From Streptomyces durocortorensis (GTDB lineage Bacteria > Actinomycetota > Actinomycetes > Streptomycetales > Streptomycetaceae): a stretch of DNA of 64,000 nt. How positions within the stretch are numbered: the stretch's first letter is position 1; the number at the start of each line of letters is the position of its first letter. The stretch is taken from assembly GCF_031760065.1 (NCBI RefSeq), contig NZ_CP134500.1, forward strand, positions 4,340,001 through 4,404,000, read 5' to 3'. Below the pieces are notes generated by a model. It was not told the origin of the DNA, ran no database searches, and saw only the letters and a program-made list of their open reading frames with translations. Positions 1 to 8,689 of the stretch are shown here, one piece after another. Both the position numbers and the translations under genes were made by a program.

Positions 1-414
1 GTACGCGGCGGAACGCTGGCCCTGCCCACCGGGGACGGCCGGGCGGCGTTCGTCGACGCGGACGACATCGCGGACGTGGCCGTGGCCGCGCTCACCGAGG
101 ACGGCCACACGGGCGAGGTGTACGAACTGTCCGGCCGACGGGCGCTCAGCATCGCTGAGGCCCTGGACGAGATCGCCAAGGAGACCGGGGTGCGCGCCAC
201 CCACGTCACCATCGACGAGTCCACCTTCCGGGACGGGCTGCTGTCCCAGGGCGTCCCGGAGGCCGAGGCCGAGCTCTGGACCGTCGTGCTGAGGCCGATC
301 GCCGCGAGCCGGGAGGCCCCGGTACTGGACGGCGTACGACGGGCGCTGGGCCGGGAGCCGCGCGACTTCACCGACTTCGTCCGTGACGCGGCGGCGAAGG
401 GGTCGTGGGCCTGA
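1..414 (+). CDS. NmrA-like NAD(P)-binding protein, C-terminal part (5' end outside window)
   Basis: The reading frame is open from the first base, so this is the C-terminal ~137 residues of a longer protein. The segment FVDADDIADVAVAAL followed by GEVYELSGRRALS is characteristic of atypical short-chain dehydrogenases of the NmrA/TMR type. In that family it forms the end of the Rossmann domain and the substrate lobe. These proteins bind NAD(P)H and act as reductases or redox sensors. The N-terminal GxxGxxG motif is outside the window, so cofactor binding cannot be checked. The gene converges on an AraC-type regulator. Cupin/AraC regulators often sit beside such genes, but usually divergently. 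Confidence 0.8.
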   Translation, partial: VRGGTLALPTGDGRAAFVDADDIADVAVAALTEDGHTGEVYELSGRRALSIAEALDEIAKETGVRATHVTIDESTFRDGLLSQGVPEAEAELWTVVLRPIAASREAPVLDGVRRALGREPRDFTDFVRDAAAKGSWA

Positions 415-469
415 GGCCTGGGACGGCCTGACGTCGGGGCGGCCCGGGGGCTTGGGCGGGCCTGACACG

Positions 470-603
470 AGGCCCGCCCAGGCCCGCCCCGCCCAGGCCC
501 GCCCCGTCTGGGCGTGGGCGCCCGGTCTCACTCCCCCCGTCTGGGCGCGGGGCGTCCGGCCTCACCCCGCCCCACCCGGGCGCGGGACCCCCGGTCTCAC
601 CCC
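470..603. repeat. Degenerate GC-rich tandem repeats between convergent genes
   Basis: Two copies of GCCCAGGCCCGCCCC lie at about 476-507. They are followed by about three imperfect copies of a ~33 bp unit of the form CGTCTGGGCG-CGGGGCGCCCGG-CTCACCCC, at 505-538, 539-573 and 572-603. The last copy runs into the 3' end of the AraC gene, whose stop is at 597-599. No terminator-like perfect stem was seen in this gap. Confidence 0.55.
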
Positions 604-1571
604 ACCGCCTCGGACGCCACCGCCTCCCGCCGGTACGCGCTCGGGCTCTCGCCGCGCAGCCGTTTGAACGCCGCGCTGAAGCCGAAGGCGTCCGCGTAGC
701 CGACCCGCCGGGCGACCGCCGCGACGGTCAGCTCGGGCCGGGTCAGCAGGTCGGCGGCGAGGGTCATCCGCCACTCGGTCAGATACGCCACCGGCCCGTC
801 CCCCACGAGTTCCGTGAACCGCTTGGCCAGGGTCGTCCGCGAGACCCCCGCCCGGCTCGCCAGCTCCGCCGTCGTCCAGGGGTACGCCGGGTCCTCGTGC
901 ATCGCCCGCAGGGCCGGGCCCGCCACCTCGTCGCCGAGTGCGCCGTACCAGCCCGGCGGGTCGGCCTCGGGCCGGTCGAACCAGTCCCGCAGCGTACACA
1001 CGAGCATCCAGTCCAGGAGCCGGTCGAGGACGATCTGATCCCCCGGCCGCCTGCCGCCCATCCGCGCCTCCAGGTAGTCGCGCAGGGGTGAGCAGTCCTC
1101 GTCGTCGGAGACGACGAGGGCGGGCGGGAGCGCTCGCAGGAGCCGCTGCGGGACTTCCGTCCGTACGTCGTAGGTGGCGACCAGCAGGACGGTGGGGGAG
1201 TCGAGTTCGGGGTCACCGCCCGGAGCGTCGGCCATGTCCTGCCCCCGCCTCCAGCGCACCTCCCGCACGCGGTCGCCCGATCCGGAATCGGGCCCGGAAC
1301 CGCCCCCCGACCCCGTGCCGTTCGCCGGCTCATCGGTGAAGACGAACGGCGCCGGTCCCCGTACGATCGCGGCGTCACCGGCCTCCACCCGCAGCGGCTC
1401 GCCGCCCTCGGGCACGATCCACCCCGCACCCCGCAGCGGCATGCACATGGTCAGATAGGCCCCGTCGGTGAACCGCAGCGACCACGGCGGCCACAGCATC
1501 GACCGGCCGAACACCGCCCCCTTGCCCCGCACACCCTGCAACAGCTCGTCGAACACGTCCATGGCGCTCAC
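597..1571 (-). CDS. AraC-family transcriptional regulator with N-terminal cupin domain
   Basis: 324 residues, GTG start; an in-frame ATG at 1562 is an alternative, and no clear ribosome-binding site separates them. Residues ~10-200 form a cupin_6-type sensor domain (VFGRSMLWPPWSLRF, PLRGAGWIVPEGGEPLRVEAGDAAIV). The C-terminal ~100 residues carry the two helix-turn-helix units of AraC regulators: TTAELASRAGVSRTTLAKRF, then VAAVARRVGYADAFGFSAAF. The position of this last unit and the SPSAYRR tail are canonical. A Gly/Ser/Asp-rich linker (about residues 85-100) interrupts the cupin. The ligand is unknown. The adjacent convergent NmrA-like gene is the usual type of target, but its promoter lies outside the window. 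Confidence 0.88.
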   Translation of the reverse strand: MSAMDVFDELLQGVRGKGAVFGRSMLWPPWSLRFTDGAYLTMCMPLRGAGWIVPEGGEPLRVEAGDAAIVRGPAPFVFTDEPANGTGSGGGSGPDSGSGDRVREVRWRRGQDMADAPGGDPELDSPTVLLVATYDVRTEVPQRLLRALPPALVVSDDEDCSPLRDYLEARMGGRRPGDQIVLDRLLDWMLVCTLRDWFDRPEADPPGWYGALGDEVAGPALRAMHEDPAYPWTTAELASRAGVSRTTLAKRFTELVGDGPVAYLTEWRMTLAADLLTRPELTVAAVARRVGYADAFGFSAAFKRLRGESPSAYRREAVASEAVG

Positions 1572-1945
1572 GATAGGCAGAACACCGGCGAAGGCCGGGC
1601 GCTTCCCGCTCCCGTACGGGATGTCCCCGCCCAGTACGTGGATTCCCGCCGCGTCGGAGCGATGCGAGTGCCCGCTCCGTCAGCTCCCGCGCCGCACGCT
1701 CGGCAACGTGTTCAGCGAGTCAGCGGAGCGGTACGCCGACCTCCACCACCTCGTCCGAATGGACCTCGGCCCGGGAGGTCGGCGACCAAGCCCCGCCGGG
1801 TGGGCGTCACGGCTGACCAGCACCGCGCAGTTCGGCGAGTTGATGATCCGGCAACTCGTCGCGCGGGTCGATGGTCACGGTCACTTCTCGGACATCGCTC
1901 ACGCGGCGCACCCTGCTCGCAGGCTCCGGCAAGTCCACTCGTTCC
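1572..1945. other. Intergenic region, possibly with decayed coding sequence
   Basis: No convincing full gene lies in these 374 bases. On the minus strand a short frame from GTG 1902 to a stop at 1807-1809 reads VSDVREVTVTIDPRDELPDHQ and has gene-like composition. It ends after 31 residues, and frames further downstream are broken by stops. This could be a relic gene or a tiny hypothetical. I cannot assign a family. Confidence 0.3.
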
Positions 1946-3142
1946 TCAGCGCGACGCCCGCGCCACCCTTTTGGCGATTCTCTCGGCGTCCAGGGCCAGT
2001 TCGCGGAGCATCCCGCTGATCGGGTTGGTGAAGCCGGTGAAGTAGAGGCCCGGCGTCTGCTTCGGGGAGCGGGCGCCGTGGGTGAGCGGGCGGCCCCGGG
2101 CGTCCAGGACGTCCAGGTGGCCGAGCAGGGGCTCCAGGGCGCGGTCGTAACCGGTCGCGGTGATGACGGCGTCCGGGGTGAGGCGGGTGCCGTCGGCCAG
2201 GATCACCGCGTCCTTGTCGAACGAGGCGACCGTGGCGACGGGCGCCACCGCGCCGGTCCTCACCGCGTCGATCAGGCCCACGTCCTGGACCGGGATCGCG
2301 CCTTGCCGGGCCCGGGAGTACAGGCCCGTTTCCGGGCGCGGGAGGCCATGGGCGGTCAGGTCGGGCACGGTGATCCGGGCCAGTGCGGCCCCCGCCCGGT
2401 CGACGAGCCACACCGGCAGCCGGCGGACCAGGACGCCGGTGGCCTGGGCGGGCCAGCCCGCGGTGGAGCGGCGCACGATGTGCGGGGGCGTGCGGACCGC
2501 GATGCGCACCCGGGACGCGCCGCCCTCCGCCAGGTCCGCCGCTATCTCCGCGCCCGTGTTGCCGATGCCGACGACCAGGACGTCCCGGTCCGCGTACGGG
2601 GCGGGGTTCCGGTACCGCGCCGCGTGCAGCAGCTCGCCCGTGAACGTGTCGCGGCCCGGCCAGTCGGGGATGCGCGGGGTGTGGTTGTAGCCGGTGGCCA
2701 CGACGACCGCGCGGCCCCGCAGGACCCGGCCGCCGGTCGCGGTGAGCTGCCAGTCGCCGGAGCCGTCGGGGGCCCGGTCGACACGGGTCACCTCGACGCC
2801 CGTCACCACCTCCAGCTCGTGGTGTTCGGCGTACTTCTCCAGGTACCGCACCAGGTCGTCCCGGCCGACCCATCGCCCGAACCTGCGCGGTATCCGCAGC
2901 CCCGGCAGCGCCGACCAGCGGCGGGTGGTGTGCAGGTGCAGCCGGTCGTAGTGGCCCCGCCAGGACGCGCCGACCCGGTCCGATTTCTCCAGGATCACCG
3001 CCCGTACGCCCCGTGCGCGGAGCGCCGCGGCGACGGCGAGGCCTCCGGGGCCGCCGCCGATGACATAGACGGGCCGGTCGTCCGTACGGTCGGTGAGGGC
3101 GACGGCGTCGTGGCTGCCTGCGGTGGACGGGCTGTTGGGCAT
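1946..3142 (-). CDS. Flavin-containing monooxygenase-type FAD/NAD(P)H oxidoreductase
   Basis: 398 residues from ATG 3142. An upstream in-frame extension to 3286 has no gene-like composition and was discarded. Residues 29-34 (GGGPGG) are the FAD Rossmann motif. Residues 167-177 (FTGELLHAARY) match the FMO/Baeyer-Villiger fingerprint region. Residues 192-197 (GIGNTG) are the NADPH Rossmann motif, and ATGYNHTPRIP precedes them as in YUCCA-like and FMO-like enzymes. The family transfers one oxygen from O2 to a soft nucleophile or ketone. The 150 bp to the divergent DoxX gene contain the palindrome at 3295-3309, so this gene may belong to the same regulon, though the operator is closer to the DoxX side. 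Substrate unknown. Confidence 0.85.
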   Translation of the reverse strand: MPNSPSTAGSHDAVALTDRTDDRPVYVIGGGPGGLAVAAALRARGVRAVILEKSDRVGASWRGHYDRLHLHTTRRWSALPGLRIPRRFGRWVGRDDLVRYLEKYAEHHELEVVTGVEVTRVDRAPDGSGDWQLTATGGRVLRGRAVVVATGYNHTPRIPDWPGRDTFTGELLHAARYRNPAPYADRDVLVVGIGNTGAEIAADLAEGGASRVRIAVRTPPHIVRRSTAGWPAQATGVLVRRLPVWLVDRAGAALARITVPDLTAHGLPRPETGLYSRARQGAIPVQDVGLIDAVRTGAVAPVATVASFDKDAVILADGTRLTPDAVITATGYDRALEPLLGHLDVLDARGRPLTHGARSPKQTPGLYFTGFTNPISGMLRELALDAERIAKRVARASR

Positions 3143-3294
3143 GGTTCGGAGCGTAATCGCCCGCTCTGTTGATGGGTCTCGGTCAAGAGGGAAATCGATT
3201 GCGAATTGATCACGGGGCGTCGCGGGGCGTTGCGGGGCCGCCCGCGCCGAGGTGCGTGCGCACCTCTTGCGTCGGGCGCCCCGCATCCGCTGAA

Positions 3295-3309
3295 CTGACG
3301 TACCGTCAG
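3295..3309. promoter_or_regulatory. Perfect palindrome CTGACG-TAC-CGTCAG (putative TetR operator, copy 1)
   Basis: A perfect 6-3-6 inverted repeat, 21 bp upstream of the DoxX start codon. The same palindrome or a one-base variant recurs upstream of four other catabolic units at 16754, 16884, 27180 and 32553. The size and symmetry are typical of TetR-family operators. The TetR gene at 18768-19415 is the obvious candidate binder (inference). Confidence 0.75.
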
Positions 3310-3330
3310 AAACTAGCGATCGGAGGCCCG

Positions 3331-3783
3331 ATGCGGACGATCTGGCTCAGCGGTGCGGAATGGTTCGCCGTTCTGCGCATAGGCCTCGGCCTGTGGTGGC
3401 TGGAGAGCTGGCGGCACAAGGACAAGAAGGGCTGGTTCGAACGCGGTACGGGCATCGCCTGGGCGGCGGACGTCGCGGGCAAGCACCGCTGGGGCGTCGT
3501 GCGCACGGGCTTCCGGCGGATCGTCGCGCCGCACCCGAAGCTCATGGCGTACGTCGTCGTCTACGCCGAACTGGCAATCGGGCTGGGCCTGGTGACCGGG
3601 TTCCTGACCCCGGTCGCCCTGATCGCCGCGCTCCTCCTCAACCTCCTCTACCTGGTCCTGATGATCCACGACTGGGCCGAGCAGGGGCAGAACGCGATGA
3701 TGGCGCTGATCTCGCTGGTGGCCCTGTTCGCGATGGCCTGGCAGACGTGGTCGCTGGACGCGGCGTTCGGGCTGTTCCTGTGA
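3331..3783 (+). CDS. DoxX-like integral membrane protein
   Basis: 150 residues from ATG 3331, preceded by a GGAGG-type ribosome-binding site. Hydrophobic segments at about residues 8-23, 72-90, 92-110 and 118-140 and the fold pattern (GLGLWWLES, YAELAIGLGLVTGFLTPVALIAALLLNL) resemble DoxX/DoxD quinone-linked membrane proteins. It overlaps the following DUF35 gene by four bases (GTGA), so the two are co-translated. The palindrome at 3295-3309 sits where an operator should be. Family members are linked to thiosulfate:quinone oxidation or redox stress. In this context it may serve a membrane step of the acyl-CoA regulon. The role is not established. Confidence 0.75.
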   Translation: MRTIWLSGAEWFAVLRIGLGLWWLESWRHKDKKGWFERGTGIAWAADVAGKHRWGVVRTGFRRIVAPHPKLMAYVVVYAELAIGLGLVTGFLTPVALIAALLLNLLYLVLMIHDWAEQGQNAMMALISLVALFAMAWQTWSLDAAFGLFL

Positions 3784-4337
3784 GCCCGGGGACGCCTCCG
3801 GACCGCGCGGCGGTCCCGCGCTTCGACCTCCCGGAGCCGGACGCCTTCACCCGCCCGTACTGGGACGCGGCGGGGGAGGGGCGGCTGCTGATCCGCCGCT
3901 GCGCCGCCTGCGGCCGGGCGCACCACTACCCGCGCGAGTTCTGCCCGTACTGCTGGAGCGAGGACGTGGAGTGGGAGCCCGCGAGCGGAGACGCCACCCT
4001 CTACACCTGGTCCGTCGTCCACCGCAACGACCTGCCGCCCTTCGGCTCCCGCGTCCCGTACGTCGCCGCCGTCGTCGACCTCGCGGAGGGGCCCCGGATG
4101 ATGACGGAGGTCGTGGAGTGCGAGCCCGCCGCGCTCCGCGTCGGGATGGGGCTGACGGTCACGTTCCGGGGCGCGGAGGAGGTGGAGGGCGTGGAGGCCG
4201 TACCGGTCTTCAGGCCCCTGCGGCTGACGGGCTCCGAGACGCCGGGTGGGGCCGGGAAGAGCCCGGGGGCCGGATTCCGTCCGGGAAACGGCCTGTCCGC
4301 GTTCGCCGCCTGTGGGAGGGTGGCGCCGGGGCCATGA
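3780..4337 (+). CDS. DUF35 / OB-fold Zn-ribbon acyl-CoA-associated protein
   Basis: 185 residues from GTG 3780, coupled to the DoxX gene by a GTGA overlap. The N-terminal half has rubredoxin-like zinc ligands C-x2-C (RRCAACG) and C-x2-C (FCPYCW). It is followed by an OB-fold segment (LYTWSVVHRNDLPPFGSRVPYVAAVVDL). DUF35 proteins pair with SCPx/Ltp-type thiolases or MaoC hydratases, for example ChsH2 with Ltp2 in steroid side-chain cleavage. Such a partner is encoded at 15559-16749, under a matching operator. The last ~35 residues are an atypical Gly/Pro-rich tail of doubtful function. Confidence 0.83.
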   Translation: MSPGTPPDRAAVPRFDLPEPDAFTRPYWDAAGEGRLLIRRCAACGRAHHYPREFCPYCWSEDVEWEPASGDATLYTWSVVHRNDLPPFGSRVPYVAAVVDLAEGPRMMTEVVECEPAALRVGMGLTVTFRGAEEVEGVEAVPVFRPLRLTGSETPGGAGKSPGAGFRPGNGLSAFAACGRVAPGP

Positions 4338-4359
4338 TCGGCGGGTGCGAGGGGGCGGC

Positions 4360-7300
4360 GTGCGGCGCTCGGGGGATGTCACGGGCTGGGCGTTCCTGGC
4401 GGAAGTGGACGGAGTCCGGCACGCCGGGCTGGCGGTGGGGCAGGCAGGGCTCAGTCCGTTCACCGGGGCCGGTGCCGGCGGAAGCCTGTTCACCAGGGCG
4501 TACGCGCGGGGGCTGGCCGCGCTCACCTCGCTGGACGGACTGCCGTTCGCGGACCCCGTCGACGCGCGGTGGTGCGTCCACCGGGACGCGGCGGGCATCG
4601 TCGTCGTCTTCGGACCGGGCGGCCTGGAGCTGGCGTACGACCTCGATCTGGACCTGCCGCCCGGCTGGCTGGAGACGGCTGCCGGTGCCGGATCGCTCGT
4701 CCTGGTGGTGTCCCACGTGCTGCCGGCCGCGGGCGACATGGCCGAAGTGCTGACCGACGAGACACAGCGGGGGATGGTCTGCGCAGGCCGGGTGCGGTTC
4801 GGCCCGCCCGGCCACGCGGCGGCCGGTCCGCCCACGGTCACCTACGTCCTCGACCCGGTGTCCGTCCTGCTGGAGCTGGTGCTCCATGTGGGGGACCGGG
4901 TGCTGTCGCTCGACACGGCCAAGCTGCGGGCCCGTGAGCTGGAGCGGGCGCGGCGCGGACTGGGGCCGGAGCTGGAGGAAGCGCACGGGCTGTCCGCCGA
5001 AGAGATGCTGGACGCGCTGACCGGCGAGGCGGCCCGGAGTCAGGGAGCGTCGGCCGAGGTCCTCCACCTCTACTGGCGGTTGGCGGCCGAGGTCGCCGAC
5101 GAGTGCGGGGCGGAGTCCACCTGGCGGGAGGCGGCGCTGCGTACGGTCGAGAGTGCGGCACCGGTTCTCGCGCAGCGGTGCGACCGCTCGGTGTTCGAGG
5201 AAGCCGACGCGGTGGCGGGCCGCCTGATCGCGGAACTGGAGGGTTCCCCGGGCCTGGCCGCGGCCCTCCTGGCCGCAGCCAGGCTGCGGCTGGCGGTACT
5301 GGGGCCGGAGGACCGGGGCGGCGACGTGTACGCCGGTGAGGAGCGGACCGTACGGGCCGCTCAGCTCGCCGCGGACCTGTACCGACCTGAGCCGCACCGG
5401 CCGCGGTCCAGCGGGCCGTGGCCGTTGCGGTTCGACTCGCGGCTGCGCGTGGAGGCACGTCAACTGCTGCTACGGGCGGCCGAGTCGGACGACCGGGCGA
5501 GCGGGCCTGGCAGCACACTGCGCCCGATGATCCTGGCCGCGCTGGCCCAGGTGCTCGCGGAGGACGGAGGCGTGGACCAGGAGACCGCGCGGGCCGCGTT
5601 CGCCGCGCTGTACGAGACGTCCGGAGCGTCCGGGGCCGCTCCGCCGGATCTGCTGCTCTTCCTGCTTCGGTGGGTGGCGGGTACGCCCGCCGCGCCCGAC
5701 GCGCTCGTCGACGCCGTGCGCGAGAACTTGTTCGGCTCGGACACAGACGCCTTCCTCGCCGCGTACGGCGGTGCGGTCGCCGCTCGTACCGTGGACCAGG
5801 GCGTCAACCTCGCCCGGGAGCGAGCCGACCGGCGGTTGCTCCGTGCGGCACTTGACTGGGCCGACAGGTCCTCCTTCGTCAGGGGCCCGGCGCACCGCCG
5901 GCAGCTGACGGAGGCCCGGCTGCACGCACTGCCCGACGACCCCACCGACTGCCCCGGCCCCGGCCCGCTCCCGGAGTCCTTTCCGGCGGCCTGGTCCCCG
6001 GCGCAGCGCTCGGCCGCCCTGCTGCACACCGCCGCCCACGCCCGCGACCGGCAGCAGCCCGCGCTGGGTGTCGCCCTCCTGCGGCAGGCGGGCCCGAGCG
6101 GCGGCGCGGGGGTGCGACTGCTTACGGCGGACCTGTACCGGCTGGCCGTGGAGCGGGGCGAGCCGGTGGCAGGCGAGGTTCCGTTCCCGTGGGGTCACTC
6201 CACGTACGCCGCTCTCTCCTACGCCTCGCTGAACCAGCAGGACCTTGCCCTGGCGTGCCTGCTGCCCGTCCTCCACGACCTGCCGCGACTCCACGGCGAC
6301 GACCTCAAGAAGGCCGTGTACGCGATCATCGTGGACGTTCCGAACTTCGACACCAGCGGCGCTCCCGCGCTCGGCGAGGTGCTGCGCGACCTCGTCCACG
6401 CCGCCGTATGGCAACTCACCGTCGAGACCGAGTCCATGCCGGTGGCGTTGATGCTCGGCCTCCACCAGGCCGGGAAGGGGCCGGAAGCGGGCGCGTGGCG
6501 CCGGATCGAAGGCCCGGTCACCCGGCCCGCGCACATCGAGAACTACGTCGCGAAACTCCGCGCCCTGCAGAGCCCCACGGCCGTCGGCGGTGCGACGGCG
6601 AACCTGCTCAACGTGCTGGACGCGGACCACCGCCCCGGCGACGAGGACAACGAGGACAACGAAGGCGGCGAGGGCGGCGAAGGCCGTGACGATCGGGAGG
6701 AGTTCGCCCGCCACCTGCGGCGGCGCATCTCCTCGTTCATCGACGACGAACTGCGCAGCCGCTCGGCGGCGTTCGTGGACGACGAGCACCTGTGGGCGCG
6801 GACCGGGGAACTGCTCGACGACCGCACCGTGCTGCTCACCTGGTTCCTGCCCACCGCGACGAACGGCGCGGCCGTCCTGCTCGCCGTCACCCGCGAGGGC
6901 AGCGCGATGGTCGTGCAGCTCGGCGAGGCGGCCGACAGCGGACCACGGGACGCCGAAGCGTACGCCGACCGGCACCCCGCCGCTGACCGGCATCCCGTCC
7001 CCGACCGGCATCCCGTCGCCGACCTGGTGGAGGCGGTCCGGACGGAGGTCGAACGCGACCCGCTCGTCGGCGACGTGACCCCGGAGGGGCGCCGGTTGCT
7101 CACCGGGTACGAACTTCCGCTCGCCACCGACGACCAGTGGGCCGCATGGCGCGCCCAGGGCAAGAACCGCCTCCTGCTCTGGCCGCACGGCGCACTGCAC
7201 TACCTGCCGGTCGCACTCTGCTCCGGCGACGGCCGCGTGATCGCCGACGACTGGACCGTCACCACCATCGCGGGCCTCGAAGCCCTCGTCCCCGCGGACG

Positions 7301-7926
7301 TCCCCGTACGCCCCCGCCGTACCGCGGTGCTCGCTTCGGCCGCCGGTGGCGTCCCCTACGGTCTGCCCGCCGAACCCGCTCTGGAGGAGCACGCCCGTGC
7401 GGTCGCCGCCGCGGTCAGGGCGACCGCGCTGACGGGCCCGGCCGCCACCCGTGCCGGGCTGCTGGCCGAACTCGCCACGGCGGACGTGGTCCATCTCGCC
7501 GTCCACGGCACCATGGACCAGGACGCGCCCTGGTTGCACTGCCTCTACTTCACGCCGGACGATGACGACGACGGCCGGGTCCTCGCCCACGACTTCCTCG
7601 AACTCGACCTGAGCGGCGTCCGCCTGGTCACGCTCGCCGCGTGCGAGTCGGCGCTGGGCCGCTTCGACCGGGCGGACAACGTCCGAGGCGTCCCGGCGGC
7701 GCTGATCACCGCCGGTGTGCAGGCCGTCGTGGGCTGCCTGTGGGCCGTCCGCCCCGAACCGGCCACGTTCTTCTTCCACCACCTGCACCTGCGGGCCGGA
7801 CTCGTCGACGACCCTGAACAGGCGTTCCGCGCAGCACAGCTGGCCACCCGGGCCCGGTATCCCCAATACCGTGACTGGGGAGCGTTCACGTATCTACTGG
7901 GCCGGAGCAAGGGGGCCGACGTATGA
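4360..7926 (+). CDS. Large CHAT-domain (caspase-like) protein
   Basis: About 1188 residues. The start is set at GTG 4360, five bases after a purine-rich GAGGGGG; GTG 4345 is an alternative. The C-terminal ~250 residues form a CHAT protease domain. The catalytic dyad is visible as His1049 in VVHLAVHGTMD and Cys1095 in LVTLAACESALG. It is followed by the conserved NVRGVPAALITAGVQAVVGCLWAV segment and WGAFTYLLG. The N-terminal ~750 residues look alpha-helical with no motif I recognise (TPR-like at most). Residues ~760-785 are an acidic Asp/Glu/Gly linker, and residues ~868-888 repeat A/PDRHPV three times. The gene overlaps the next one by ATGA. CHAT enzymes are regulated cysteine proteases, several of them in bacterial conflict or cell-death systems. 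Target unknown. Confidence 0.85.
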   Translation: MRRSGDVTGWAFLAEVDGVRHAGLAVGQAGLSPFTGAGAGGSLFTRAYARGLAALTSLDGLPFADPVDARWCVHRDAAGIVVVFGPGGLELAYDLDLDLPPGWLETAAGAGSLVLVVSHVLPAAGDMAEVLTDETQRGMVCAGRVRFGPPGHAAAGPPTVTYVLDPVSVLLELVLHVGDRVLSLDTAKLRARELERARRGLGPELEEAHGLSAEEMLDALTGEAARSQGASAEVLHLYWRLAAEVADECGAESTWREAALRTVESAAPVLAQRCDRSVFEEADAVAGRLIAELEGSPGLAAALLAAARLRLAVLGPEDRGGDVYAGEERTVRAAQLAADLYRPEPHRPRSSGPWPLRFDSRLRVEARQLLLRAAESDDRASGPGSTLRPMILAALAQVLAEDGGVDQETARAAFAALYETSGASGAAPPDLLLFLLRWVAGTPAAPDALVDAVRENLFGSDTDAFLAAYGGAVAARTVDQGVNLARERADRRLLRAALDWADRSSFVRGPAHRRQLTEARLHALPDDPTDCPGPGPLPESFPAAWSPAQRSAALLHTAAHARDRQQPALGVALLRQAGPSGGAGVRLLTADLYRLAVERGEPVAGEVPFPWGHSTYAALSYASLNQQDLALACLLPVLHDLPRLHGDDLKKAVYAIIVDVPNFDTSGAPALGEVLRDLVHAAVWQLTVETESMPVALMLGLHQAGKGPEAGAWRRIEGPVTRPAHIENYVAKLRALQSPTAVGGATANLLNVLDADHRPGDEDNEDNEGGEGGEGRDDREEFARHLRRRISSFIDDELRSRSAAFVDDEHLWARTGELLDDRTVLLTWFLPTATNGAAVLLAVTREGSAMVVQLGEAADSGPRDAEAYADRHPAADRHPVPDRHPVADLVEAVRTEVERDPLVGDVTPEGRRLLTGYELPLATDDQWAAWRAQGKNRLLLWPHGALHYLPVALCSGDGRVIADDWTVTTIAGLEALVPADVPVRPRRTAVLASAAGGVPYGLPAEPALEEHARAVAAAVRATALTGPAATRAGLLAELATADVVHLAVHGTMDQDAPWLHCLYFTPDDDDDGRVLAHDFLELDLSGVRLVTLAACESALGRFDRADNVRGVPAALITAGVQAVVGCLWAVRPEPATFFFHHLHLRAGLVDDPEQAFRAAQLATRARYPQYRDWGAFTYLLGRSKGADV

Positions 7927-8603
7927 CCGAGGTACACCTGCACGATGTGGCCCTCGTGCCGGAGCGCACTCTCGGCTCTCCGGGCGACGAAGCACCGCTG
8001 CGCGGCCGGCTCACCTTCGGCTGGGACCTGCTGCCCGCCGACCACGCGAGCGCCTCCGCCGACTGGCTCACCCACGTCCGGACCACGCCCGGCCGGGAGT
8101 ACCGCCACCTGCTGCTGGTGTGCTCCTTCCGCCCCGAGACCCCGCAGGCGCCGGGCGCGTTCCGGCACGCCTCCCTGGCGGTCGCCCTCAGCACCCCCGA
8201 CCCGGCGGTGCGGCCTGTCGCCCGGTTCATCGACCCGGGCGTACGCAACCGCCCGGCGGTGGCGGCCGGTCCCGGCACCGGACTCAGCTTCACGGTCACC
8301 ACCGGCATCGTGGACGTGGGCGTCGAGCGGCAGCCGGAGGCGGGTCGCCGCCCCGGCCGGGAGGAGTGGATCGTGCGCGGTCACGGGGCGTCCCAGCCGG
8401 ACCCGCAGTGGGAGTTCCGCCGTCTGCGCCGCCTGCCGCTGGTCGGGGATCATCCGGTGGCCGCCCTGGTGGAGCTTGTTCCCGGCCTGGTGAACACGGC
8501 GGATGTGCTGGTCGCCGCCGAACTGGAGCACCGCAGCTGGGGCATCCGCCGCTACCGCGCGCGCCTGGGCCCCGCGAGCCAGGGCATCACGCTCAGCCCG
8601 TGA
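7923..8603 (+). CDS. Uncharacterised CHAT-associated protein
   Basis: 226 residues from ATG 7923, overlapping the CHAT gene stop by four bases, so translation is coupled. I do not recognise a family. It has no signal peptide, membrane segment or metal motif. It appears beta-rich, with repeated short strands (LRGRLTFGWDLLP, YRHLLLVCSFRPE, LSFTVTTGIVDVGVE) and a conserved-looking WEFRRLRRLPLVGDHPVAALVELV segment. The tight coupling suggests a substrate, inhibitor or sensor subunit for the CHAT protease (inference). Confidence 0.7.
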   Translation: MTEVHLHDVALVPERTLGSPGDEAPLRGRLTFGWDLLPADHASASADWLTHVRTTPGREYRHLLLVCSFRPETPQAPGAFRHASLAVALSTPDPAVRPVARFIDPGVRNRPAVAAGPGTGLSFTVTTGIVDVGVERQPEAGRRPGREEWIVRGHGASQPDPQWEFRRLRRLPLVGDHPVAALVELVPGLVNTADVLVAAELEHRSWGIRRYRARLGPASQGITLSP

Positions 8604-8664
8604 GCCATCCTGGCCTGTGAGCCAGCTCCGCCCGTGAACCACCCTGGTCTGTGAACCATCTCCG
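8597..8664. repeat. Two tandem copies of a 34 bp unit
   Basis: CCCGTGAGCCATCCTGGCCT... (8597-8630) is repeated as CCCGTGAACCACCCTGGTCT... (8631-8664) with a few G/A and C/T changes. The first copy contains the stop codon of the CHAT-partner gene, so the duplication extends its 3' end. Confidence 0.7.
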
Positions 8665-8689
8665 CCCGGCCGCCGTCACCCGCCCGCGC

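Noticed and set aside
3143..3286. N-terminal extension of the flavin monooxygenase
   Set aside because: The extension is Arg/Ala-rich with no family match, and ATG 3142 gives the usual distance to the GGGPGG motif.
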